The position numbers and the translations under genes were made by a program. Positions 7,606 through 15,686 of a stretch of DNA of 40,485 nucleotides are shown here, in pieces; within the stretch, counting starts at the first letter, position 1, and each line of letters begins with the position of its first letter. The DNA comes from Bacillota bacterium (GTDB lineage: Bacteria; Bacillota; DTU025): the NCBI GenBank assembly GCA_028709305.1, contig JAQVXE010000009.1, forward strand, positions 1 to 40,485, read 5' to 3'. Under the pieces are notes generated by a model. The model searched no databases. It worked only from the letters and a program-made list of their open reading frames with translations, and had not been told where the DNA came from.

Positions 7606-8610
7606 CTAACCCTTCCTGAGCTTCTCGGGTATTTCCTCACGGGCATAAGCGAACAGGTACTCCTGGGCGTGTCCGGCAATCTGACCGAACTTGCCTGCAG
7701 CCCATTTGCGAATCTCCCGGTGGGAGATCTCCACGCCATCAAAGTACAGATGCCTGACGGCCCTTTCAATCCACACATCCACAGGGAACGCTTCGTGCTT
7801 GCCCATGGAAAACAGGAGCACACAGTCTGCAACCTTCTCGCCGACGCCACGTAATCGCATCAGCTCTTCCTTTGCAAGAGGATAGTCCAAGGACGCAATC
7901 GTGTCAAGGTCAATCTCACCAGATGACACTCTACAGACCGCCTCCCACACTGATCTTGCTCTGAAGCCGGTCTTGCATTCCACCAAGTCTTCCACCGTAG
8001 CGCTGCCCATCTCGTCAGGCCCGGGAAAAGCGTGTGGCGTCAACCTCTCGCCAACGTCGCAATTCCCGTTGTCCCACTGCTGACACATTGTCTGGTCTGC
8101 CAGCTCATCATGGCACGCGCAATCACTTGGGGCTCGGACGTCGCAGATGGGAGCGCCCCAAATCTGAGCTATTCTCTCCACCGTCCGGGAAATCTGGCGT
8201 ATGCTGTTCCTCGCCGAGATAATGTAGGATATCAGGCATTCCCAGGGCTCTTGCGCCACAATCCGAAGGCCTCGATTCCTCTCAACCGCCGCGCGCATTA
8301 TCTCATCAGTCCCAGCTATGGCCTCCTCCATTGGACCATGCGGAAAACGGAGGCGAAAATAGTCGATGACTATCTTGACAGCTTCCTCATCCACAGGCGG
8401 GTGAAGCAATAGCATGTCTGAGCACTGCTCCAGCCGAAGGAGTTTGCCGCGAACGACGCCTTCCTCGATTTGCCCTTTCGGGCCCGACCTGCGCCAGCGA
8501 AACGCCTGCCCACAATGGCATGACGAGTGCAGGTCGAAGCTGTCGAATCCCGTAATAGCGCACGCGCCATCCTCCCATGTGATGTCAAGTTCCAGTTCGG
8601 CCTTTTCCAC
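7606..8610 (-). CDS. ogg: 8-oxoguanine DNA glycosylase/lyase (OGG1 family)
   Basis: This base-excision repair enzyme removes 8-oxoguanine and nicks the abasic site. The N-terminal domain carries the GQAFRW segment (34-39). The core has PWECLISYIISARNS (122-136), the helix-hairpin-helix LRGVGEKVADC (253-263), and PVDVW (276-280). By alignment with OGG1 the catalytic lysine is K259 and the catalytic aspartate D278. At 334 residues it is longer than clostridial OGG proteins of about 290. The extra length is a cysteine-rich insertion at about 155-190 (C156, C164, C166, C176, C184). It starts at a GTG 20 nt after the UPF0182 gene, so the two are probably cotranscribed. Confidence 0.92.
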   Translation of the reverse strand: MEKAELELDITWEDGACAITGFDSFDLHSSCHCGQAFRWRRSGPKGQIEEGVVRGKLLRLEQCSDMLLLHPPVDEEAVKIVIDYFRLRFPHGPMEEAIAGTDEIMRAAVERNRGLRIVAQEPWECLISYIISARNSIRQISRTVERIAQIWGAPICDVRAPSDCACHDELADQTMCQQWDNGNCDVGERLTPHAFPGPDEMGSATVEDLVECKTGFRARSVWEAVCRVSSGEIDLDTIASLDYPLAKEELMRLRGVGEKVADCVLLFSMGKHEAFPVDVWIERAVRHLYFDGVEISHREIRKWAAGKFGQIAGHAQEYLFAYAREEIPEKLRKG

Positions 8611-8630
8611 TGCGGTATCTCGCCCCTTGC

Positions 8631-11348
8631 CTATTCCTCGTCCGCCATAGACCTCAGTAATTCCTCTATCTCCCTTTGTATGCTATCATAGCCTGCCAGG
8701 TCGCCGGCTCTTAGGCGCTCGCGAGCCTGTTCATAAAGGTCAAGCGCATCCCGTGCAACTTTCCTTGCATCGGCAGGTCCATCCCCATCTGGAGCACCGC
8801 CTTCCATTTCCTCGCCAGCTTCTGAAAGCATCTGCGAAAGCGCGCTCCACAGATCATGGCCTATGGCAACCTTCGTGCCATCACACAGCACAACACGCTT
8901 CAACTGGGGTAGTTGGCTGGTGTGAGCAGCAAGGAATAGCGGTTCTACGTAGAGCAGTCCTCCTCCGATCGGGTATACAAGCAGATTGCCCCTTATCACC
9001 GTTGAGCCACTCTGATTCCACAAGGACAGCATCTTGGAGATCTCCGCGTCCTGATCTATCTGCGCTTCGATCTGCATGGGACCGAATACAACTCTCTGCT
9101 TTCCGAACTTGTACGCCACCATCCGGCCGAAATTATCCATGTCGCTATTGACTGCAAGCCAGGCAACCATGTTGTTCTTCCTCGAGGGCGTAAACGGAAC
9201 AAAGAGGACGAAGCTCATGTCAGATTCGCCCGGAAGCGCCAGACGGACGTAGTATGGATTCACCTCGCGCTCTGCGCCGCCATACAGCTCGTTTGGAATT
9301 GCCCAAAGGTCTTCCTTGTTGTAGAAAACCTCAGGATCTCTCATGTGATACATTCCATACATCTTTGCCTGAATCGCGAAAAGATCCTCCGGATAGCGGA
9401 CGTGTGCGCGTATGCTCTGCGGCATCTCCTCAGCCTTCTTAAAAAGACCGGGGAAGATCTTTGAGTACGTTACCGCCACCGGATCGCCGTGGTCGATGAT
9501 GTAAAACTCTGTTTGGCCCGTATACGCGTCCACCGTAACCTTTACCGAGTTCCTGATGTAATTGATCCCGCCCACGTATCTCTCGGCGAAAGGATAGGCG
9601 TCTGATGTAGTCAAACCGTCCATGATCCACACAAGCCTGCCGTCGGCTATCGCAATATAGGGATCGCTGTCGTAGATGAGGAATGGCGCTATCTTCCTTA
9701 CTCGTCTGCCTATCTCTCTGTCAAACAGAACTCTGCTATTTGAAGTAATGTCAGATGACAGTAGTATGCGGACATCAGAGAACTTGCTGGCAAACATTGC
9801 GCGCCTCAGAATGTGTCCAATGCGCACCCCAGCGTCGGCGGCATATCGCGTTGACTTGTTCGTGTCACCTATGGGGTGGTCGAACTCCTCAGTCTTGGTG
9901 TTCACAATCACCCAGTCTCGTGTGAGCTCGCCAAAGTATATTTCAGGCCTCTCCAGCTCAAGGCCCTCAGGACCCGCAGGCGGAATGTCGCGCAGAAGAA
10001 ACGTTGGAAGCCCGTCAGGACCTATCTCGTTAACAGGACTCACGCAAATACCGTAACCGTGGGTGTATTTCAGGCGCCTGTTGACCCATGTTTGTGCCTG
10101 CGGAGGAAGGCTCCCCGCATCGAGCTCTCTTGCAGCCAACATAACCTGAACAAGTTTGCCGTCTATGTCGTACCTGTCAACATCTACATCATTGAAGCTG
10201 TAGTAGAGCCGCATCCCCTGAAGCTGCCCGTAAGTGGCGAGCAAAGGTTCCCAATCCCAAAGCCTTATGCTGTCAACTGTGACCCTTGCCGAATCAATGT
10301 CAGCCCTTGTAAGGTCCGGGGCGACAGCGTACTCCTGCTCCACTATTCGGTCGAGCCCAAATGCGCTCCTCGTGAAATCGATGTTGTACGCAATGTACTC
10401 CTCTTCGGCCCTAAATTCGTTGGGCGTAACATAAAGCCGTTGGACTAAGCCCGGGTATACGTCGATTGCCAGGAAGGATAGAACGGCCATGGCCACAACC
10501 GTGCTTGCCATCAATCCCACCGTCGGGACCCGAGTACGAGTGTGAGGCAATCCTGAGATGATCATGAGAACGGCAGCAGCTACTGAGACGAAGAACATGG
10601 CGCGCATGCCCGGCAGGGCGCCATGGACATCTGCATAGCTGGCACCAACGCCGACTCCCCTGTCAGAGTAGACCAGTCCTCGCATTGCAAGCCAGTAACC
10701 GCATGCCACCACACAGAAGACGATAGCCAGAAGTATGCCTATATGAAGCTTAGCCCGAGGATCCGCTTGCTCCAGAATGAGCCTCCCGCGTCTGGGCCTT
10801 CTGCGGCGGTTGCCCATCGGAGGTTCCTCAACCCGCTCCCGGCTAAACCTGATAAGCGATCCAGAAAACAGGTACACGAGAATGACAAAGACCGAGCTCA
10901 AGCCCACGACCCAAACTGCGCCTCTGTAAACTTCTCTCAAAAAGGGGTATCTGAAAAGATAGAATCCTACATCGTGGCCGAAGATAGGATCCGTTTTTCC
11001 AAAGGGCGTGGCATGAACAAACTGCTGGAATTCCATCCATAGACCTGTGGAAAATCCCGCAGCAAGCACTCCGGCAATAGAAGCTAGGATAAGCGACGCA
11101 CGCCTGGGCATGGCCCGGGACGCAGACTTCATGGATAGAAGGTTCACAGCAACAAAGAGAAATGTGACGGCGAATATCGTCACGGCCACAGCAATCCTTG
11201 CCTCCATACTCTTCCAGAACACACCGAGATACCCTAAGTCTTGGTACCAGAGATATTCAGTCGCAATATTGGCAATTGTCTTCCACCCAACTATCACGAC
11301 GACGATAGTCACAATGAGAACCCTGGCCCATACCGGTATCTTGTCCAT
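8631..11348 (-). CDS. UPF0182 family membrane protein
   Basis: This protein of about 905 residues has no known function. The N-terminal third holds about seven hydrophobic spans, starting with VWARVLIVTIVVVIVGW. A large region outside the membrane follows, with conserved-looking segments such as YGICVSPVNEIGPDG and NPYYVRLALPGE. The C-terminal 70 residues are acidic and probably helical (EEMEGGAPDGDGPADARK and onwards). Length and order of parts match UPF0182 (COG1615). The ATG at 11348 is chosen over an upstream ATG at 11399 because AAGGGTGAGG lies just before it and it places a normal short N-terminus before the first span. It follows the rpmA terminator, and its own promoter was not found. 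Confidence 0.9.
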   Translation of the reverse strand: MDKIPVWARVLIVTIVVVIVGWKTIANIATEYLWYQDLGYLGVFWKSMEARIAVAVTIFAVTFLFVAVNLLSMKSASRAMPRRASLILASIAGVLAAGFSTGLWMEFQQFVHATPFGKTDPIFGHDVGFYLFRYPFLREVYRGAVWVVGLSSVFVILVYLFSGSLIRFSRERVEEPPMGNRRRRPRRGRLILEQADPRAKLHIGILLAIVFCVVACGYWLAMRGLVYSDRGVGVGASYADVHGALPGMRAMFFVSVAAAVLMIISGLPHTRTRVPTVGLMASTVVAMAVLSFLAIDVYPGLVQRLYVTPNEFRAEEEYIAYNIDFTRSAFGLDRIVEQEYAVAPDLTRADIDSARVTVDSIRLWDWEPLLATYGQLQGMRLYYSFNDVDVDRYDIDGKLVQVMLAARELDAGSLPPQAQTWVNRRLKYTHGYGICVSPVNEIGPDGLPTFLLRDIPPAGPEGLELERPEIYFGELTRDWVIVNTKTEEFDHPIGDTNKSTRYAADAGVRIGHILRRAMFASKFSDVRILLSSDITSNSRVLFDREIGRRVRKIAPFLIYDSDPYIAIADGRLVWIMDGLTTSDAYPFAERYVGGINYIRNSVKVTVDAYTGQTEFYIIDHGDPVAVTYSKIFPGLFKKAEEMPQSIRAHVRYPEDLFAIQAKMYGMYHMRDPEVFYNKEDLWAIPNELYGGAEREVNPYYVRLALPGESDMSFVLFVPFTPSRKNNMVAWLAVNSDMDNFGRMVAYKFGKQRVVFGPMQIEAQIDQDAEISKMLSLWNQSGSTVIRGNLLVYPIGGGLLYVEPLFLAAHTSQLPQLKRVVLCDGTKVAIGHDLWSALSQMLSEAGEEMEGGAPDGDGPADARKVARDALDLYEQARERLRAGDLAGYDSIQREIEELLRSMADEE

Positions 11349-11374
11349 CCACCTCACCCTTTCAGATCGAGTGA

Positions 11375-11424
11375 CAAAGAGAAGAAGAAAGGGCCCCACA
11401 CCAAGCGTCCCTGATGCGAGCCCT
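11375..11424 (-). terminator. Terminator after rpmA
   Basis: A long imperfect stem is formed by AGGGCTC with GGGCCCT, with inner pairs CATCA/TGGTG. On the minus strand it is followed by TTTCTTCTTCTCTTT. It ends the rplU-prp-rpmA unit about 27 nt after the rpmA stop. Confidence 0.75.
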
Positions 11425-11450
11425 TCAGCCTCTGACCCGGCCTAGACTGA

Positions 11451-11741
11451 TTAGACAACTGGCAATTCAGGCACTACGGATACCTTCTTGCTTCGCTTTC
11501 CATTCTGTTCGAACTTGACATATCCATCAGCGAGAGCAAAGAGCGTATAGTCCTTTCCCAGTCCGACATTTGCGCCGGGGTGCACCTTTGTCCCGCACTG
11601 TCTGACAATGATGTTGCCAGCGGTAACGTATTGTCCGCCAAACCTCTTTACTCCAAGCCTTTGCGAACGAGAGTCGCGACCGTTTCGGGAGCTTCCGACT
11701 CCCTTCTTCTTCGCAAACAGCTGAAGGTCCATTCTGATCAA
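11451..11741 (-). CDS. rpmA: 50S ribosomal protein L27 (cleavable N-terminus)
   Basis: L27 reaches the peptidyl transferase centre with its N-terminus. With a TTG start at 11741 the protein is 96 residues and begins [17 protein letters not shown], which lines up residue for residue with the Bacillus form MLRLDLQFFASKKGVGS. A GGGAGG ribosome site lies 8 nt before this TTG. A GTG at 11750 would overlap the ribosome site and is rejected. The LQLFA motif is the cleavage signal of Prp, encoded just upstream. Removal of this extension is required for functional ribosomes in Staphylococcus. Lysine stands where Ser or Ala usually follows FA. Confidence 0.96.
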   Translation of the reverse strand: MIRMDLQLFAKKKGVGSSRNGRDSRSQRLGVKRFGGQYVTAGNIIVRQCGTKVHPGANVGLGKDYTLFALADGYVKFEQNGKRSKKVSVVPELPVV

Positions 11742-11838
11742 TTGAAACACCTCCCGAATTCCATTTCAATTCAGCCTGGCTCCTGCGCGAGGAGCATCAA
11801 ACTCGTGCCTGTGTGCCTAACATGCGTTAGCAAGCACA

Positions 11839-12162
11839 TCAGGTATCAATGACTGAAACATTCTCCGGGTATTCCTGCGAAATGGCGCGAATCCCGGAAA
11901 TCATGGTCTCCAATATAGCATCTGCTCTCGCACGCGCGTCCGCCGACGGGGAGTTCAAGATAGAGCAATCGAAGTATCCGGAACGTTGCCTCACGGCGCG
12001 AGATACGCCAGCGTGCTGCAGAAGCCCATTGGCCGCCGCAATCACCAAAGCGGATGTCGCAGCACACACAAGGTCCGAACCATGCTCTCCGCATTCTGCG
12101 TGGCCGCGAAGGGTAAATCGGGTGACATGGCCGCCCGAACGCCTAATACGAAGCTCAACCAC
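11839..12162 (-). CDS. prp: Ribosomal-processing cysteine protease Prp
   Basis: Prp cuts the N-terminal extension from L27 during ribosome assembly. The 107-residue protein has the family signature: a GHAECG motif with the catalytic histidine H21 and a [10 protein letters not shown] motif with the catalytic cysteine C33. It lies between rplU and rpmA, the invariant Bacillota order (ysxB in Bacillus). The match between this protease and the cleavable L27 next to it makes the assignment firm. Confidence 0.95.
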   Translation of the reverse strand: MVELRIRRSGGHVTRFTLRGHAECGEHGSDLVCAATSALVIAAANGLLQHAGVSRAVRQRSGYFDCSILNSPSADARARADAILETMISGIRAISQEYPENVSVIDT

Positions 12163-12199
12163 AGTGTGGACCTCTCTTCACAACCATCATTGGCCTAAG

Positions 12200-12514
12200 C
12201 TAGGCCATAGCAATAGATCGGATTTTCACTGCCGTATACGGCTGCCTGTGACCTGTTTTTGTTCGGACGCGCTTCTTGGCCTTATATCTAAACACATAAA
12301 TCTTCTTGGCCTTTCCATGCTCAACAACGGCGCCGATAACCTTCGCTCCATCGACAACTGGATTGCCTACCCGAATCCCATCATCGCCCGCTACCATGAG
12401 CACACGGTCGAACTCGACGCTATCGCCGACTTCGGCATCGAGTTTCTCGATTCGGACAACCTGCTCTGGTTCAACGCGGTACTGCTTTCCACCGGTTTCA
12501 ATAATCGCGTACAC
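12200..12514 (-). CDS. rplU: 50S ribosomal protein L21
   Basis: This 104-residue protein binds 23S rRNA together with L20. It begins with [13 protein letters not shown] and contains [22 protein letters not shown] near the end. The start is the GTG at 12514, preceded by an AGGAGG site 10 nt upstream. Longer readings up to 12670 would run through the leader hairpin and the region of the predicted transcription start, so they are not used. It is first in rplU-prp-rpmA. Confidence 0.97.
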   Translation of the reverse strand: MYAIIETGGKQYRVEPEQVVRIEKLDAEVGDSVEFDRVLMVAGDDGIRVGNPVVDGAKVIGAVVEHGKAKKIYVFRYKAKKRVRTKTGHRQPYTAVKIRSIAMA

Positions 12515-12655
12515 TACATCTCTACCTCCTCGCACTCTTGGCTCGCCGGGATGAAACACAAAAACAGAAGGCAGGCGCGCCGCCACATTCGCGGCTGCTC
12601 CATTTGCAGGCCTTCCCCGAGCGGCTTGAGGCGACACGCGAGGTCGCCCGCAGCG
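12515..12655 (-). promoter_or_regulatory. L21 leader-type RNA
   Basis: About 140 nt separate the rplU promoter from the GTG start. The leader ends in a GC-rich hairpin with a U-rich tail, placed before the ribosome site. Bacillota commonly carry an L21 leader at this place, and autoregulation by L21 is the accepted inference. I did not verify the covariance consensus. Confidence 0.6.
12551..12598 (-). terminator. Attenuator-like hairpin in rplU leader
   Basis: The stem GCAG-C-CGCG pairs with CGCG-C-CTGC (12571-12579 with 12590-12598) around one C:C mismatch. On the minus strand it is followed by TTCTGTTTTTGTGTTTC. It is a plausible stop point ahead of rplU. Confidence 0.6.
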
Positions 12656-12660
12656 GTTAA

Positions 12661-12689
12661 AATATAGCACATGCTGCCCTTGCTGTCAA
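12661..12689 (-). promoter_or_regulatory. rplU promoter
   Basis: A consensus TTGACA (12684-12689), a 17-nt spacer and TATATT (12661-12666) make this one of the strongest promoter matches in the window. It lies downstream of the rng terminator, so rplU-prp-rpmA has its own start. Confidence 0.87.
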
Positions 12690-12780
12690 ACAGACTTTCG
12701 GCTGTTCCGGCTCTGCTTACCTCCACGGTACAAGGCATCTCGGGCCCCCGCAATAGACACGCTCGTGCTCATCAGGCACA

Positions 12781-12811
12781 ATCGAAAAGGAGGCGGCGCC
12801 AAAGCGCCGCC
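12781..12811 (-). terminator. Terminator after rng
   Basis: A perfect 8-bp GC stem (12792-12799 with 12804-12811) has a 4-nt loop, with TCCTTTTCGATT following on the minus strand. It separates the long morphogenesis operon from the rplU unit. Confidence 0.85.
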
Positions 12812-12919
12812 ATGAACTCTATATTCCTTTGGAGGGAAGGCTCGTGGGCCTGTAGGCCTCTCCGTTGCCGCCGCAGCTACGTTCTGTCGGAATGCCCAGA
12901 CCGCGTTTTCAGGTCCATA

Positions 12920-14959
12920 CTATCCCTTCTGGGTACTACGCGTCTGGCTGCTCCCTGCAGCCGCGTCACTCGTCTTCTCTCCTCCGCGAGAGTCGCTGGG
13001 CTGCTGCGATTTGCGGCCGCGACTTCGCCTGCTCCCACGCCTTCTGCGCTTTGCAGGTTTCTCGCCACGATCCGGCTCGCCCTTTTTCTTCTCTTCCTTG
13101 TTGCTACTTTGGCCACCACTTGAGGAACTGCCCTTTTGCCCTGCTTTCTTCTTGCCACTTTGTTTGCTGTTCTGTCCGCCTTCTTGCTTCTCTTCTGCGA
13201 CATCTTCTTGTTGCTGCTTCCCATCACCCTCCGAGTCTTCTTTGACCATTCGCGCCCTGGCGTAGGTCTTGAAAACCTTCGTTACCTCAACAGGAAGCTT
13301 CTCTCCGATTAGCCGGCCCGCACCTTCCACATCTATCACGTATCCTTCGAGCCTTGCAATCCCGTCCCTGCTGTTGCTCACATGAGGCTCTTCTATAACC
13401 ACTTCCAGCCTGTCACCGGCTGAAACGGGCAATGCCTTCTTCTCTACATCTTCCTTTGATCCGACGGCGGCAATCACTATGTCCTCCACCTTCTGATCAA
13501 AGCTGCCCTTTACATATATGGTTTTCCCCGTCTCCTGCTCGAGCGCAGAAAGATTGGATCCACCGGCACCTATAAGCATTGCTGCAACTGATGGATGCAG
13601 CAGAACGAGCATAGCAGGCTGGTCGGTGGAGAGAGCCTCCTTCTTGATGGCACGTATAGCACGAAACGAGAGAGTCTCTTCTGAAAGGATCCTTCCTCTT
13701 CCGTCACATGTCGGGCAGACCTTCGTCATCGACTCAGCTAGGCCCTCTTGCACCTTCTTCCTTGTCATCTCCACGAGGCCAAGATGGGTGAACCCCAGCA
13801 CAGTCGCTTTAGTCTTATCCCGGGCAAGAGCCTCCTCCAGCTTGTCAATGACCTTGCGCTGGTGAGTATCGTCCTCCATGTCAATGAAGTCGATGACTAT
13901 TATCCCGCCGATATTTCTCAGCCTGAGCTGCCTTGCAATCTCCTCAGCCGCCTCCAGATTAGTCTTGAAAACAGTATCCGCGAGGCTCGTAGATCCGATA
14001 TACTTCCCCGTGTTGACGTCTATAGCAGTGAGAGCCTCTGTGTTGTCGATAACAATATACCCGCCACAAGACAGCCAAACCTTGCGCCTCAAGGTCCTGG
14101 CTATCTCCTCCTCCAGGCCATAAGCGTCGAAGATCTGTTCTTGGCCTGTATGGAGGTGGATTCGATCCCGCATCGTCTCAGAATACATTCTGGACAGGTC
14201 GAGCACCTTTCTATGCTCTTTGGGATCATCCACAACGAACTTGGCTACGTCAGCAGCGAAATGATCACGGACCAGCCTGAATGCCAGGTCATACTCTTGA
14301 TGAAGCAAGGTGGAGCCACGTGCTCTTCGGTTTCTTCCCTGAATGCGTCTCCACAGCTTCACAAGGAACTGAATATCGGACGCAATCTCCTCCTGGCTCT
14401 TCCCCTCAGCGACCGTCCTCACTATTACACCGACTCGGCGCGGTTTGGAAGACTGGGCTATCTTCCGCAATCGCTCGCGCTCACCCTCTTCCTCTATGCG
14501 CCGAGATACGCCAACGTAGTCCACTGTAGGCATGAGAACTACATACCTGCCCGGCAAAGTCACATCCGTTACGACCCTAGCACCTTTGGTGCCAATGGGC
14601 TCCTTGGTGACTTGAACCATGATCTCCTGACCGGGTTTGAGAATATCCTTGATCGACGTCGATTTCTTTCTTGGAACCGATATCTCTTCTCCGTCCGCCT
14701 CCCGCACCACACGGGAATTGCGGCCGTTGCGCCCCGCAAGGGCATCATCTACATACAAAAACGCGTTGCGCTCCAAACCTATATTGACGAAGGCCGCTTG
14801 CATCCCAGGGAGAACATTTTCAACTACTCCCTTGTAGATATTCCCCGCATATCGGGGATGAACTGACCTCTCCACAAAAAGATCCACAAGCTTTCCGTTC
14901 TCAAGGATGGCGGCCCTTACTTCGCCATTGTCGGAGTTGACAACAATCTCTCTCGCCAT
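12920..14959 (-). CDS. rng: Ribonuclease E/G family protein with TRAM domain
   Basis: This is an endoribonuclease for RNA processing and decay. An S1-like domain (about 36-135) precedes the RNase E/G catalytic core. The core contains TAIDVNTG with D314 and IVIDFID with D357, the expected magnesium-binding pair, and the zinc-link CPTC (415-418). Residues about 513-572, from GDRLEVVIEEP through GYVIDVEGAG to a final alternating-hydrophobic strand, look like a TRAM RNA-binding domain. A tail rich in Lys, Arg, Gln, Gly and Ser (573-679) follows. A typical RNase G is near 490 residues, so the C-terminal 170 are extra. ATG follows the upstream stop directly, with AAGGAG inside that gene's end. Confidence 0.93.
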   Translation of the reverse strand: MAREIVVNSDNGEVRAAILENGKLVDLFVERSVHPRYAGNIYKGVVENVLPGMQAAFVNIGLERNAFLYVDDALAGRNGRNSRVVREADGEEISVPRKKSTSIKDILKPGQEIMVQVTKEPIGTKGARVVTDVTLPGRYVVLMPTVDYVGVSRRIEEEGERERLRKIAQSSKPRRVGVIVRTVAEGKSQEEIASDIQFLVKLWRRIQGRNRRARGSTLLHQEYDLAFRLVRDHFAADVAKFVVDDPKEHRKVLDLSRMYSETMRDRIHLHTGQEQIFDAYGLEEEIARTLRRKVWLSCGGYIVIDNTEALTAIDVNTGKYIGSTSLADTVFKTNLEAAEEIARQLRLRNIGGIIVIDFIDMEDDTHQRKVIDKLEEALARDKTKATVLGFTHLGLVEMTRKKVQEGLAESMTKVCPTCDGRGRILSEETLSFRAIRAIKKEALSTDQPAMLVLLHPSVAAMLIGAGGSNLSALEQETGKTIYVKGSFDQKVEDIVIAAVGSKEDVEKKALPVSAGDRLEVVIEEPHVSNSRDGIARLEGYVIDVEGAGRLIGEKLPVEVTKVFKTYARARMVKEDSEGDGKQQQEDVAEEKQEGGQNSKQSGKKKAGQKGSSSSGGQSSNKEEKKKGEPDRGEKPAKRRRRGSRRSRGRKSQQPSDSRGGEKTSDAAAGSSQTRSTQKG

Positions 14960-15679
14960 TCAACTCAACTCCTTGGGCTTCCAACCCTTAGCGATGACCA
15001 AATCTTTGCATTTATAAGCCATAGGGGAAACTAGATCCCCATTCTCAACAAAAAACAATCCAGTGCGATGTATCCGAAACCGCTTGCCATTCGGATCAGC
15101 TCCGGCAATCGAATACAGATGCGCAAGGAGGTTCTCAGGTCTGAGATGGGCGCGCCCGCCACATGCGCAGACGAACTCCAATGCGTCACTGTCTGACACT
15201 GATATTTCGCGCACGAGCTTTCTGATGTCTATCTCTTTCTGCCCACTCTTCGTAGTGATCGTTCCTGTAGAGGTGTCCAGGCCCATGAACACAGATGCCG
15301 CATCCTTCAATTCCGGGCATGCGCTCGTGCGATAGGATGCGTACTCTACGCGGGAGGCCAGGGAAGGTTTGCCCCAATATGAGCAGGCTTCCACCACGGC
15401 CAGTCCCGGCGGCATCTTGGTATCCAGCGCATCAAGAGCTTCCTCAACACTGATCTGCGGCCCGCCGGGATCAATCTGAATATCAGCATATTCAGCTTCG
15501 CTGGTAACGCCTACACCAAGAGCGGTAGCAAACGAGAACTTAGGCAGGGGGTGATAGCCTTCAGAATATGCTACTGGAATCTCGGCGCGCCTCATGGCGC
15601 GTTCAAAAGCTCTCATAAACCCCAGGTGCGAAACGAACCGGGCTTCCTCGCCTTTCACAATGCGCACTCTCAACACCAT
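14960..15679 (-). CDS. Radical-SAM-linked DUF2344-type protein (TIGR03936 family)
   Basis: This 239-residue protein is of unknown function and is usually encoded right after, or fused to, the TIGR03960 radical SAM protein, as here. It starts VLRVRIVKGEEARFVSHLGFMRAFERA and contains YSEGYHPLPKFSFA, both typical of the family. The ATG at 15679 has a GGAGGTG site 8 nt upstream and lies 7 nt after the preceding gene. A longer frame up to 15967 is only overlap with that gene. It ends where rng begins, so translation is probably coupled. The repeated link with rng and ribosomal genes suggests a role in RNA modification, which is inference. Confidence 0.85.
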   Translation of the reverse strand: MVLRVRIVKGEEARFVSHLGFMRAFERAMRRAEIPVAYSEGYHPLPKFSFATALGVGVTSEAEYADIQIDPGGPQISVEEALDALDTKMPPGLAVVEACSYWGKPSLASRVEYASYRTSACPELKDAASVFMGLDTSTGTITTKSGQKEIDIRKLVREISVSDSDALEFVCACGGRAHLRPENLLAHLYSIAGADPNGKRFRIHRTGLFFVENGDLVSPMAYKCKDLVIAKGWKPKELS

Positions 15680-15686
15680 GCCCAGT

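Noticed and set aside
7329-7850. Open frames on both strands across the second tRNA cluster
   Set aside because: They overlap complete tRNA genes and the glycosylase and show only tRNA-derived phrases.
12515-12753. N-terminal extension of L21 or a separate ORF upstream of rplU
   Set aside because: It covers the promoter and leader hairpin. The L21 family start is the GTG at 12514 with a good ribosome site.
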